From positions 1 to 58,728 of the forward strand of contig CALFZO010000001.1 in the NCBI GenBank assembly GCA_937952305.1: 58,728 nt of DNA. The letters run 5' to 3'. Below are positions 33,611 to 40,962 of the stretch, piece after piece (within the stretch, counting starts at the first letter, position 1; every line of letters starts with the position of its first letter). The stretch comes from an uncultured Anaerolineales bacterium (GTDB lineage: Bacteria; Chloroflexota; Anaerolineae; Anaerolineales; UBA6663). The translations under genes were made by a program, and so were the position numbers. The notes under the pieces are model-generated. The model did no database searches and was not told the origin of the DNA. It saw only the letters and a list, made by a program, of their open reading frames with translations.

Positions 33611-34042
33611 CTACTTTCCCGGCGCGGCCCGGCGCGCCAGCAGGTAGAGCAGGAAACCCAGCGGACCGGCCATGAGGATGAAAAACAAGGCCGGCGAGGC
33701 CAGCCAGGCGGAGAGGCCGCGCTCGCGGCTGTCCAGGTAGGCCCAGCGCCCCACGAACAGGTCGAAGGCCAGGAAATGGACCCAGCCGACCGTGGCCCCA
33801 GCCGGGCTCCCGAGCAAGGCCGCGGTGCCGGCGACGCTGGGGTTGGCCAGGCTGGCGACCAGGTCCCCGCCGCCCGGCGCCGCGACCTGGGAGAGCAGCA
33901 GGCCGGCATACAGCAGGGCCAGGGCGGCGATGGGCCAGACGCCGTCCATGATCCGGCGCGTCCAGCGCCAGCCCGGCAGCGCGATCATCAGGAACCAGAA
34001 AGGTAAGGCGAAGACGTTGGCAAGTGTGAAGAGCGTGTCCAT
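33611..34042 (-). CDS. ABA4-like (DUF4281) membrane protein
   Basis: 143 residues with four membrane helices. FALPFWFLMIALPGW, VGWVHFLAFDLFVGRW and LFFILMAGPLGFLLYL match the ABA4-like family. The plant founding member is needed for neoxanthin synthesis; bacterial members are uncharacterised. It is the third gene after TGACC-element B and starts 30 nt after the CPBP gene. A carotenoid or isoprenoid-lipid role is possible given the CrtISO-like gene nearby, but unproven. Confidence 0.8.
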   Translation of the reverse strand: MDTLFTLANVFALPFWFLMIALPGWRWTRRIMDGVWPIAALALLYAGLLLSQVAAPGGGDLVASLANPSVAGTAALLGSPAGATVGWVHFLAFDLFVGRWAYLDSRERGLSAWLASPALFFILMAGPLGFLLYLLARRAAPGK

Positions 34043-34072
34043 GGGTGAGGCCTCGGGCCGGAGGCCGCGCCA

Positions 34073-34825
34073 TCAACCGGCGCTGGCCAGGGCGATAAAG
34101 ACGAACTCGACGATGTTCAGGGCGAGATGCGCGGCCAGGGGCGCCAGGAGGGTGCGGCGCCAGGTGAACAGGCCGCCCAGCAGGCCGCCGGCGACCACAC
34201 CCGTCAGGACGATATACCAGAAACCCCCGGTCCAGTGCAGCAATCCAAAAAAGACACAGGCCAGCATCAGGCCGAGCCGCGGCCCGAAGCGCCCGGCCAG
34301 GCGCGGCAGGGCGTAGCCGCGATAGAGCGCCTCCTCCACCAGCGGCGCCAGGAGCACATTGGCCACGAAAAACGGCGGCAGCGCCGACCCGAGGGTGGGC
34401 AGCAGTTGGTCGGGCGGCACGTAATCGCCCAGGGTGCGCTGAAGCAGAGCCATCAGCGGTGCCAGGCCGAAGACGTAGGCGATCCCCAGCGCGGCGCCCA
34501 GGCCGCCGCCCAAGGCCAACTCACGCGCGAGCGTCTGCCCGGCCGGGAGGCGCCAGCCCAGGTCGCGCCAGCTCAGACCTTCGGCGCGCAAGGCCCAGAA
34601 GACCAGGCCGGCCAGGCTGACCTGCACGATGACGAGCAGGGACGGCATGGCTGTCTGCGTGGCGGCGGCGATCGCGTCCGGGTCCGCGCCCAGCGTGGCG
34701 CCGAAGTAGACGGACGCCGCCACGATCACGAGCAGGAAGATGAGCGGCGGGGCGGCCAGCGCCAGCCAGACGCGGCGGTTGAACGGCACCGGCCGGTTCG
34801 GGATCACGGTCGCAGGGGTAGCCAT
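34073..34825 (-). CDS. CPBP-family intramembrane metalloprotease
   Basis: 250 residues, about eight membrane helices. The CPBP/Rce1-like motifs are EEALYRG near residue 165, FGLLHW near 198 and HLALN near 235, giving the glutamate and histidine ligands of an intramembrane protease. Known members process prenylated proteins, bacteriocins or act in immunity; many bacterial ones have unknown targets. It is the middle gene of the unit led by TGACC-element B. Confidence 0.88.
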   Translation of the reverse strand: MATPATVIPNRPVPFNRRVWLALAAPPLIFLLVIVAASVYFGATLGADPDAIAAATQTAMPSLLVIVQVSLAGLVFWALRAEGLSWRDLGWRLPAGQTLARELALGGGLGAALGIAYVFGLAPLMALLQRTLGDYVPPDQLLPTLGSALPPFFVANVLLAPLVEEALYRGYALPRLAGRFGPRLGLMLACVFFGLLHWTGGFWYIVLTGVVAGGLLGGLFTWRRTLLAPLAAHLALNIVEFVFIALASAG

Positions 34826-34880
34826 CAGATCTTACTCCAGGGGTCGGCTCAAGGAAGCGTGGGTTGACGCCGGCAGCCGC

Positions 34881-35849
34881 TCAGGCTGCGCGCCGGCCGG
34901 TGAAAGCGATTGCCGCGCCGGCGCCGGCGACGAGCAGGACCAGGGCCGCCCCGGCGCCCAGCGTCAGCGCATCGGGCACCAGAAGCGGCTGCGCGCGCAA
35001 GGCCTGCCACGTCAACAGCCCGGCCAGGCCCAGGTAGCCCAGGCCGCCCGTCCACACCAACGCCGTCCGGCGGCGCGCGTCCAGGGCCGCGAAGAAGCGG
35101 TTCACCAGGAAGCCGAGCACGGGCATCACCTGCAGCGAGTGCAGGCCGACGAAGTGCGGGATGCGCAGGTCGCCGCCCTCGGTGCTCCAGCCCAGGAAGG
35201 GCAGGCCGGCGCCGCCGTCCGGCACACCGACTGCATGCGCGCCGATGAGCGTGGGCGCGGCGCCGGCTTGCAGGGCTTGCATTTGGTCCGGCGTCGGGCT
35301 GGTCATGAAGAAGGCCACGGCCGCGCCGTAGAGCGTCACCAGCAGGCCCAGGCGCAAGGACCAGGCGAAGGCCGGGTCCGCGAACTTCTGGCGCATCACC
35401 AGGACGGCGGCCAGCAGGTTCATCAGCCAGACGATGACGATGGTGGTGCCCATGACGGAGAAGATCGCGCCGTCCAGGGCGGTGCCGAAGTTGAAGTGGC
35501 TGCGCACGCCGCGGACCACCTGCAGCACGATCAGCACCAGTTCGATGACGAAGCCGATGGCCGTCACAGTGCCGGCCGCCGCCACCAGGCGCGGCTGGCC
35601 TTTGACGTAGCCGAGCATCCAGACCAGCGTCAGGCCGTACATGGCGGTGGAGAGCGCGAACTTCATGGGCTTGACCCAGGCCGGCGCGCCGGCAATGAGG
35701 CGCGGATCGACCAGGGCCAGGACGAGGGCGGCCGCCAGCAGGCCCAGGCCGGCGCTGGCCGTGAGCGTGAGCGGCCAGTTGGTGGCCCACAAGCGGCGCA
35801 GCAGCGAGGGCTGAGGCGTGGTCAGGGCGGGAGCAGTCAGAACGGTCAT
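34881..35849 (-). CDS. Polytopic membrane protein of unknown function
   Basis: 322 residues with about eight hydrophobic helices, no family recognised. Notable are KPMKFALSTAMYGLTLVWML, a conserved-looking R-GVRSHFNFGTALDG loop near residues 107-121, and PHFVGLHSLQVMP near 220. The histidines inside helices could bind metal or heme, which is only a guess. The ATG at 35849 has GGAGG 5 nt upstream. It is the first gene downstream of TGACC-element B, followed by the CPBP protease (55 nt) and the ABA4-like gene. Confidence 0.75.
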   Translation of the reverse strand: MTVLTAPALTTPQPSLLRRLWATNWPLTLTASAGLGLLAAALVLALVDPRLIAGAPAWVKPMKFALSTAMYGLTLVWMLGYVKGQPRLVAAAGTVTAIGFVIELVLIVLQVVRGVRSHFNFGTALDGAIFSVMGTTIVIVWLMNLLAAVLVMRQKFADPAFAWSLRLGLLVTLYGAAVAFFMTSPTPDQMQALQAGAAPTLIGAHAVGVPDGGAGLPFLGWSTEGGDLRIPHFVGLHSLQVMPVLGFLVNRFFAALDARRRTALVWTGGLGYLGLAGLLTWQALRAQPLLVPDALTLGAGAALVLLVAGAGAAIAFTGRRAA

Positions 35850-35864
35850 GGTTACCTCCAAAGC

Positions 35865-35897
35865 AAAACGGGAAGCGGTTGGGACGCTTCCCGTTTT
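35865..35897 (-). terminator. Perfect 13-bp hairpin overlapping the promoter of element B
   Basis: AAAACGGGAAGCG (35865-35877) pairs exactly with CGCTTCCCGTTTT (35885-35897). On the minus strand it resembles an intrinsic terminator for the operon ending at 35988, yet one arm overlaps the TAAAAC -10 box. It might be a terminator, an operator or both. Confidence 0.6.
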
Positions 35898-35947
35898 ACC
35901 GGCCGCGGGGTCATGTGCCCCAGTGCCGGAGGTCATGGCAAAGGTCA
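35893..35947 (-). promoter_or_regulatory. TGACC direct-repeat promoter element B
   Basis: Minus-strand TGACC repeats at 35947-35943, 35935-35931 and 35913-35909, then 10 bp, then TAAAAC (35898-35893). The core TGACCTCCGGCACT is identical to element A. The inferred start is about 37 nt before the ATG at 35849. Confidence 0.7.
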
Positions 35948-35987
35948 CTGAATGGGTCGTCTTTCTAGGAGATCACGCCCTCGGGGG

Positions 35988-36368
35988 TCACGCCAGGTCG
36001 ATCCGGATCACCACCGACTCCGGCGCCAGTTTGGCCGCCAGCGCGGGTGAGACCATCGGCGCGTAAACCGCCAGGATCTCGGCGGCCAGGGCGGCGTCAT
36101 CGGCGGCGGGCACCTCGGCGGCTGTGCCACGTTGATCCTGGCCGCGCAGACGCACGGTCACGGCTGCGCCCGCGCGCAGGTTCTTCCACCAGGCCCGGCT
36201 CCGGCGCGTGACGAACTTCAGCGTCCGGCCGAACTGCTTGTACTGGACGGGCGTGGTGTAGGTCCGGCCGCTCTTCTGGCCCGTGAACGTGACCAGCAGA
36301 TACAGGCCGCTGACCACGCCGTGAAGGGGCGAGCGCAGCAGGGCCGTGATGATCGGGTTGTACCACAT
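35988..36368 (-). CDS. Deazaflavin-dependent nitroreductase/quinone-reductase family protein (DDN-like, first copy)
   Basis: 126 residues. TGQKSGRTYTTPVQY near residue 29 and AWWKNLRAGAAVTVRLRG near 59 fit the family that includes the F420H2-dependent reductase Ddn of mycobacteria. Members bind F420 or other flavin-like cofactors and reduce quinones or nitro compounds at the membrane. Cofactor choice is not shown by sequence and no F420 synthesis gene is in the window. It starts 22 nt after the Fe-S protein gene. A paralogue lies at 37261-37647. Confidence 0.8.
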   Translation of the reverse strand: MWYNPIITALLRSPLHGVVSGLYLLVTFTGQKSGRTYTTPVQYKQFGRTLKFVTRRSRAWWKNLRAGAAVTVRLRGQDQRGTAAEVPAADDAALAAEILAVYAPMVSPALAAKLAPESVVIRIDLA

Positions 36369-36390
36369 GAGAGTCTCCAGGAAAGCCGAG

Positions 36391-37170
36391 TTACCGCGGC
36401 GTGGTCGTCTGAACAGCCGTAACCGGGATCAGGTCGGCGGGGCGGCTGAAGCGGTAGTGGATGGCGTGTTTGGTGCAGTTGTCCACGCAGGTGCCGCACA
36501 GGATGCAGGCGTCGGCCTCCATGCGGCCGGCCTTGACCATGGCTGTGACGTTCAGGCTCATCGGGCAGTTCTCGGCGCACTTGTGGCAGCCCACGCAGCG
36601 CGCCGGCTCAGCCTGCAGGCGCAGCGCCGGCAGGTTCAGGGTGTTGCTCACCCGCCGGCCCAGGATCATGAACGGCGCCATCCAGCAGACGGAGTGGCAG
36701 AAGCCGCGCCGGCCCACGAACAGCGAGAGGCCCAGCATCAGGCCGACGACGACATAGTAGACGATGTACGGCGTCGCCGAGGTGAGCGAGACGCCGCCCT
36801 CGACCTGATAGAAGAAATCCACACTCTGATACCCGCCGCTGGCCCAGACCATGGCCGCCAGGCCGCCCGCCCAGATCACCCAAATCGTCCACTGCAGCCA
36901 GCGCAGGCGGGCCGAGACCGGCCGGGCGTTGACGGCGATCAAGGGCTCCATCAGGCCGGCGCCGGGACAGGCCCAGGCGCAATAGGAGCGGCCCAGGACC
37001 AGAGCGCCCAGGAACATCCCGGCGAACACAATCAGGCTGCCGTTGAGCACGCCTTCCGACGCGCCCTGAAACGGCAGGGCCGGCGAAAAATAGTACAGGG
37101 TGACCGGGAAGAGCAGCAGGGCCAGGATCACGGTCAATTGGCGCAGGCGCTGGCGGCGGGCTTTGAGCAT
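36391..37170 (-). CDS. NapH/RdxA-like membrane protein with two 4Fe-4S clusters
   Basis: 259 residues. Five or so helices contain paired cysteine motifs RSYCAWACPG near residue 62 and FCHSVC near 157, as in NapH/MauN-type quinol-interacting proteins. The C-terminal ferredoxin part has CVGCHKCAENCP and CILCGTCVDNCTK, enough for two [4Fe-4S] clusters. It should pass electrons between a quinone pool and a partner; the neighbouring Ddn-like reductase is a natural candidate. It is the first gene after TGACC-element C. Confidence 0.85.
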   Translation of the reverse strand: MLKARRQRLRQLTVILALLLFPVTLYYFSPALPFQGASEGVLNGSLIVFAGMFLGALVLGRSYCAWACPGAGLMEPLIAVNARPVSARLRWLQWTIWVIWAGGLAAMVWASGGYQSVDFFYQVEGGVSLTSATPYIVYYVVVGLMLGLSLFVGRRGFCHSVCWMAPFMILGRRVSNTLNLPALRLQAEPARCVGCHKCAENCPMSLNVTAMVKAGRMEADACILCGTCVDNCTKHAIHYRFSRPADLIPVTAVQTTTPR

Positions 37171-37209
37171 GGCGACCTCCAGGACGGAAACGTGGGCGTT
37201 ACGCCTAAC

Positions 37210-37263
37210 GTTGTACCAGCGGGCTGGTCACGCCGCTTAGTGCCGGTCGTCACAAACAGGTCA
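37210..37263 (-). promoter_or_regulatory. TGACC direct-repeat promoter element C
   Basis: Minus-strand repeats TGACC (37263-37259), TGACG (37252-37248) and TGACC (37230-37226), then 10 bp, then TACAAC (37215-37210). The core CCGGCACT is kept. It overlaps the stop codon of the upstream gene; the inferred start is about 33 nt before the ATG at 37170. Confidence 0.65.
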
Positions 37264-37647
37264 CGTCCTGGCCGGATCCAGCCGGACCTGCAGCACGACC
37301 GCGGTCTGCGCCAACTGGTCTGCCCGCGACCGGGGCAGCATCCAGTACAGCCGACGGATCAAAGCCCGCCGCGCCCCCAGGTCCGCGTCCAGGACTATCC
37401 CCTGGCCCAGGCACGCGCGCCCGCAAAGCCACACGGTCACCGGCGCGCCGCCGCGCAGGTTGCGCCACCACCGCCTCTCTGGGTGAGAGATGAAGAGCAG
37501 GCGGTCGCCCTGGCGGTTGTAAAAGACCGGCAGCGTGAACGCGCGGCCAGTCTTGCGGCCGGTGACCGTCAGCAAAAGGAATCGCTGACAGGCCGGCCAG
37601 AAAAATGGTGAGCGCAGCAGGGCGGTGATGAACGGGTTGAGCCACAT
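37261..37647 (-). CDS. Deazaflavin-dependent nitroreductase/quinone-reductase family protein (DDN-like, second copy)
   Basis: 128 residues, clearly paralogous to the protein at 35988-36368: both begin MWxNPxITALLRSP and share TGxKxGRxxTxPVxY and WWxNLRxGAxVTVxL. It lies 57 nt after the CrtISO-like flavoprotein gene, so an electron-transfer partnership with that enzyme is possible. No own promoter is obvious. The cofactor (F420, FMN or other) is not decided by the sequence. Confidence 0.8.
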   Translation of the reverse strand: MWLNPFITALLRSPFFWPACQRFLLLTVTGRKTGRAFTLPVFYNRQGDRLLFISHPERRWWRNLRGGAPVTVWLCGRACLGQGIVLDADLGARRALIRRLYWMLPRSRADQLAQTAVVLQVRLDPART

Positions 37648-37704
37648 CGGAGCAGACCCCCGACCAGTTTCCGGCGCAGGGCTGACGGCGGCCAGTGGCC
37701 AAAG

Positions 37705-39291
37705 TCATTGCACCAGCATTGGCGCCCGCCGCGCGGCGGCCATGATCTCCGGGAAACCGCGCGCCCCCAGCACCTGGGACGCCGCCGCCGCCCCGCCCAT
37801 CATGGCGCCCATGACGCCCAGGGCACCGGCGTCGGTGCCAGACAGGTACAGGCCCTTCACCGGCGTCTGCGCGCGCAGCCAGGCTTGGCGGTAGCGCTCG
37901 GGCCGCGCCGGCACGCCGTAGATGGCGCCGCCGGCGTGCCCGGTGAAGTGCTCGTCAGTCAGTGGCGTGGACACTTCCACGAAGTCCACCAGGGCGCGGA
38001 AGCCGGGGTAGTGCGCTTCGACGAAGGCCAGCAGCGTGTCGGCGATGGTCTGCTTGAGGGCCGCGTATTCCGGCCCGCGCCGGCGCCAGGGCGCAGACTG
38101 CCACGGCGCCACGGCGGCGTAATCCAGGTGGGCGATGATCTCGGCGGTGTGCGCCTGGGCGGCCGGGTCCTTGAGCGACGGGAAGGAGAGATAACAGCCG
38201 GAGGCCTGGCCGGCCAACAGCATGTTGCGGCGCGCGAACAGCTCATCGTGATCGTAGCCGGCGTAGAGCCAGTGGTTCTCGCCCCGGAAACCGAGCTTGG
38301 CCGGGCTGGCCTGCAGGCCCAGGTAGACCGTGACCACGCCGTGGCCGGGCCGGGTCTGTTCCAGCGCGCGCCGGAACGGCACGGGCACGCTCTCCGGCAG
38401 CAGACGCGTGAACGTCGCGTGCGCGCCCGCGTCGGAGATCACCAGCGGTGCCCGGAACTCGACCTCCGTCTCGCGCGCCCCCTGCCGCAGCGCGGCCCGC
38501 ACGCCGACACCGCGGCCCGCCTCGACCAGGATCGTGCGGACCTCATGGTGCACCAGGCAGCGCCCGCCGGCGGCCTCGATGATGGGCGCGATACTGGCCG
38601 CGATGCGGGCGGCGCTGCCCACCGGGTAATACGCGCCGTACAGGTAGTGGGTGGCGATCATGGCATGGGCGGCGAAGGCGCTCTCGGCCGGCGGCAAACC
38701 GTAATCGCCCCATTGCGAGGCCAGCACCGCTTTCAACTGGGGAGCATGAAAGCGCGCGTCCAGGTAAGCGCGCGTCGTCAGCAGCGCCAGTTTCTCGGCC
38801 GGCCAGCCCAGCAGACGCGCCGGCGCGCTGATGAAGGCCGGCGCCAGGCGGTCGGTGAAGTAGCCGCTCAGCCAGCCGCTGACGGCCTCCAGGTCTTTGA
38901 AGTAACGGGCGATGGCTGGCGCCTCGGCCGGGAAGCGGGCGCTGAGCGCTTGCTGGTAAGCGGCGGGGTCGTCCGGCACCTCCAGCGTGAAATCAGGGAA
39001 GACGAATTTTTCGAACGGCGACGGCATCCGCTGCCAGGTGACGCCGCCCTGCGTGACCAGGTCGAACAACTGCCGGCCCATGTCCCCGGGCGCCATGTTG
39101 CCGACGTAGTGGACGCCGACGTCCCATACGTAGCCGCCCGGCCGGCTGAAGGTGTGGGTGAAGCCGCCGAGCTTGAAGTGGCGTTCGAGCACGAGCACGC
39201 GTTTGCGCTCGAGCTGCGCCAGCAGGCTGGCCGTGGTCAGGCCGCCGATGCCGGAACCAATCACGATCACGTCGAAATCCGAATTGGACAC
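37705..39291 (-). CDS. CrtISO/RetSat/phytoene-desaturase-like FAD oxidoreductase
   Basis: 528 residues. The Rossmann FAD motif is VIVIGSGIGGLTTASLLAQL, then VLVLERHFKLGGFTHTF. GVHYVGNM and the C-terminal GLYLSGTDAGALGVMGAMMG match the carotenoid isomerase / retinol saturase branch of the amine-oxidase superfamily. Those enzymes isomerise, desaturate or saturate polyene chains of carotenoids or retinoids; some related bacterial enzymes act on menaquinone side chains. It is the second gene after TGACC-element D. The substrate may be an isoprenoid in the membrane, an inference strengthened by the ABA4-like gene in the same regulon. Confidence 0.85.
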   Translation of the reverse strand: MSNSDFDVIVIGSGIGGLTTASLLAQLERKRVLVLERHFKLGGFTHTFSRPGGYVWDVGVHYVGNMAPGDMGRQLFDLVTQGGVTWQRMPSPFEKFVFPDFTLEVPDDPAAYQQALSARFPAEAPAIARYFKDLEAVSGWLSGYFTDRLAPAFISAPARLLGWPAEKLALLTTRAYLDARFHAPQLKAVLASQWGDYGLPPAESAFAAHAMIATHYLYGAYYPVGSAARIAASIAPIIEAAGGRCLVHHEVRTILVEAGRGVGVRAALRQGARETEVEFRAPLVISDAGAHATFTRLLPESVPVPFRRALEQTRPGHGVVTVYLGLQASPAKLGFRGENHWLYAGYDHDELFARRNMLLAGQASGCYLSFPSLKDPAAQAHTAEIIAHLDYAAVAPWQSAPWRRRGPEYAALKQTIADTLLAFVEAHYPGFRALVDFVEVSTPLTDEHFTGHAGGAIYGVPARPERYRQAWLRAQTPVKGLYLSGTDAGALGVMGAMMGGAAAASQVLGARGFPEIMAAARRAPMLVQ

Positions 39292-39310
39292 GGTCGCCTC
39301 CAGTGCTCAA

Positions 39311-39346
39311 GCCCAGGGCCTGTCCGGCGTGCGACAGGCCCTGGGC
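39311..39346. other. Perfect intercistronic 14-bp hairpin
   Basis: Arms 39311-39324 and 39333-39346 are exact complements with an 8-nt loop. It lies in the 68-nt gap between two co-directional minus-strand genes and has no T-run on that strand, so it may be an attenuator, stability element or processing site. Confidence 0.55.
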
Positions 39347-39359
39347 GACAGTCCTTTGA

Positions 39360-39887
39360 TTATGCGCGGCGGCGGAACAGCACCGCCAGGCCGCCCAGCA
39401 CCAGCGCCACCGGCCACAGGCGGCCGGCCCATTCCAGGATCTGCAGGCCGGTGCCGCCGCCGAGCAGCAGCGCACCGATGACGGCCAGGATGCCGCCCGG
39501 GATCAGGGGCCAGAGCACGCGCTGGCCGATGAACCAGGACAGGAGCACGATGAGCGCCCAGCCGCCGGCGAAAGCCAGCAGGAACAGGCCGCCCTGCGCC
39601 ATCTCACTGGCCGCCGCGAATGGCTCGGCCACCAGGTAGGCGCCCGCGCCCAGGCCGCTCAGGATGCCGCCCGGCACCAGCAGGCCGGCGTTGCGCCCGA
39701 TCAGGCCGCCCAGCACGAAGGCCAGGCCCAGGCCGGGCATGATCAGCAGGCCCATCCATTCCGACTGAACGAACTGGGCTACGAGCAGATACAGGCCGAT
39801 GCCGATCATCAGCGCGCCGCCGATGAGCCGGCCACGGTTCTGCTGCGCGGGCGTCTCGACGGGTTGGGTGTTGGTCAGGTGTGACAT
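39360..39887 (-). CDS. Small polytopic membrane protein (LiaF-TM/DUF5668-like)
   Basis: 175 residues with about six short hydrophobic helices rich in glycine: RLIGGALMIGIGLYLLVAQF, MGLLIMPGLGLAFVLGGLIG and similar. The layout resembles the membrane domain of cell-envelope stress proteins such as LiaF, but the assignment is loose. It is the first gene downstream of TGACC-element D, so it belongs with the exporter/two-component regulon. The Shine-Dalgarno is GGAGG about 6 nt before the ATG. Confidence 0.65.
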   Translation of the reverse strand: MSHLTNTQPVETPAQQNRGRLIGGALMIGIGLYLLVAQFVQSEWMGLLIMPGLGLAFVLGGLIGRNAGLLVPGGILSGLGAGAYLVAEPFAAASEMAQGGLFLLAFAGGWALIVLLSWFIGQRVLWPLIPGGILAVIGALLLGGGTGLQILEWAGRLWPVALVLGGLAVLFRRRA

Positions 39888-39919
39888 GGTGTCCTCCGTT
39901 GAAAGCTGCTGACATGCTC

Positions 39920-39974
39920 AAACTACGCGTGAACGGGTCATGTGCAGCAGTGCTGGAGGTCACGTCGCCGGTCA
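39920..39974 (-). promoter_or_regulatory. TGACC direct-repeat promoter element D
   Basis: Minus-strand TGACC repeats at 39974-39970, 39962-39958 and 39940-39936, then 10 bp, then TAGTTT (39925-39920). The core reads TGACCTCCAGCACT. The inferred start is about 26 nt before the ATG at 39887. The element lies more than 50 bp from the divergent murI promoter. Confidence 0.7.
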
Positions 39975-40053
39975 CGAGTACCGGCTGGCGGCGCTGACGG
40001 AGGCCGGTGACTGGCGCAGATCCTGGCGAAGCGCCAACGGGCGTAACGCCGGG

Positions 40054-40059
40054 TAAAAT
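40054..40059 (+). promoter_or_regulatory. -10 box of a leaderless promoter for murI
   Basis: TAAAAT lies 6 nt before the murI ATG and no Shine-Dalgarno is present. Confidence 0.55.
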
Positions 40060-40065
40060 GGCGGC

Positions 40066-40896
40066 ATGGCGATTATCGGAGTGTTCGATTCCGGCGTGGG
40101 CGGCCTGTCGGTCCTGCGCCACCTGCGGGCGCAATTGCCGCACGTCGACATGGCGTACTTCGCCGACAGCGCCAACGTGCCGTACGGGCCGCGGCCGCTG
40201 GCGCAGGTGCGCGCGCTGTCCGAGGCGATCACGCGTTTTCTGCTGGGCCAGGGCGCCCAGGTGATCGTGGTGGCCTGCAACACCGCTTCGGCGGCGGCGC
40301 TCAAGCACCTGCGCGCGACTTTCCCGGAGGTCCCGTTCGTGGGGATGGAGCCGGCGGTCAAACCGGCGGCCGAGCAGACGCGCACCGGCACGGTGGGGGT
40401 GCTGGCGACGCCGGCCACCTTTCAGGGTGAGTTGTTCGCGTCAGTGGTGGAGCGCTTCGCTGCCGGCGTCACCGTGATCCCGCAGGTGTGCCCGGGCCTG
40501 GTGCAGCAGATTGAGGCCGGCGCGCTCGACACGGCCGAGACCGAGGCCATGCTGCGCGGCTGGGTAGAGCCGCTGTTGGCGCGCGACATCGACGCACTGG
40601 TGCTGGGCTGCACGCATTACCCCTTCGTCATCCCGCTCCTGCAGAAGATCTGCGGGCCGGGGGTGCGCGTGATCGACCCCGCGCCGGCGGTGGCCCGGCA
40701 AGCCCAGCGGGTGCTGAACGGGGCTGGGCATCCGGCGGGCGAAACGGTGATCGGGCGTCTCACCTACTCCACCAGCGGCGATCCGGATGCTTTCCGGCAG
40801 ATTCTGGCCCGGCTGGGGGCCGAGGCCGCGCCGGTACGCGCGGCGCGCTGGGAGGCCGCCCCGGATGGATTAGGCGTCCGCGTCAGCGCCGATTGA
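40066..40896 (+). CDS. murI: Glutamate racemase
   Basis: 276 residues. The two catalytic cysteines are C71 in VACNTASAAAL and C181 in GCTHYPF. FDSGVGGLSVLR and YFADSANVPYG near the N-terminus are diagnostic. It supplies D-glutamate for peptidoglycan. The -10 box 6 nt before the ATG suggests a leaderless message. A perfect bidirectional terminator follows, so it is monocistronic. Confidence 0.95.
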   Translation: MAIIGVFDSGVGGLSVLRHLRAQLPHVDMAYFADSANVPYGPRPLAQVRALSEAITRFLLGQGAQVIVVACNTASAAALKHLRATFPEVPFVGMEPAVKPAAEQTRTGTVGVLATPATFQGELFASVVERFAAGVTVIPQVCPGLVQQIEAGALDTAETEAMLRGWVEPLLARDIDALVLGCTHYPFVIPLLQKICGPGVRVIDPAPAVARQAQRVLNGAGHPAGETVIGRLTYSTSGDPDAFRQILARLGAEAAPVRAARWEAAPDGLGVRVSAD

Positions 40897-40916
40897 GACT
40901 TGTCTCTCCACAACGC

Positions 40917-40940
40917 AAAAGGCCCCGACCGGGGCCTTTT
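40917..40940. terminator. Bidirectional terminator
   Basis: Perfect 10-bp stem with AAAA/TTTT ends (40917-40926 and 40931-40940), loop GACC, between the convergent murI gene and iron operon. Confidence 0.88.
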
Positions 40941-40962
40941 GAATTTCTCGATTGAGGTGCGG

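Noticed and set aside
37681..37710. Possible fifth TGACC element before the second DDN-like gene
   Set aside because: It has a similar CAGTGGCC and AGTCAT, but no GGTCA 22 bp away and no phased third box, and it overlaps coding sequence of the flavoprotein gene.
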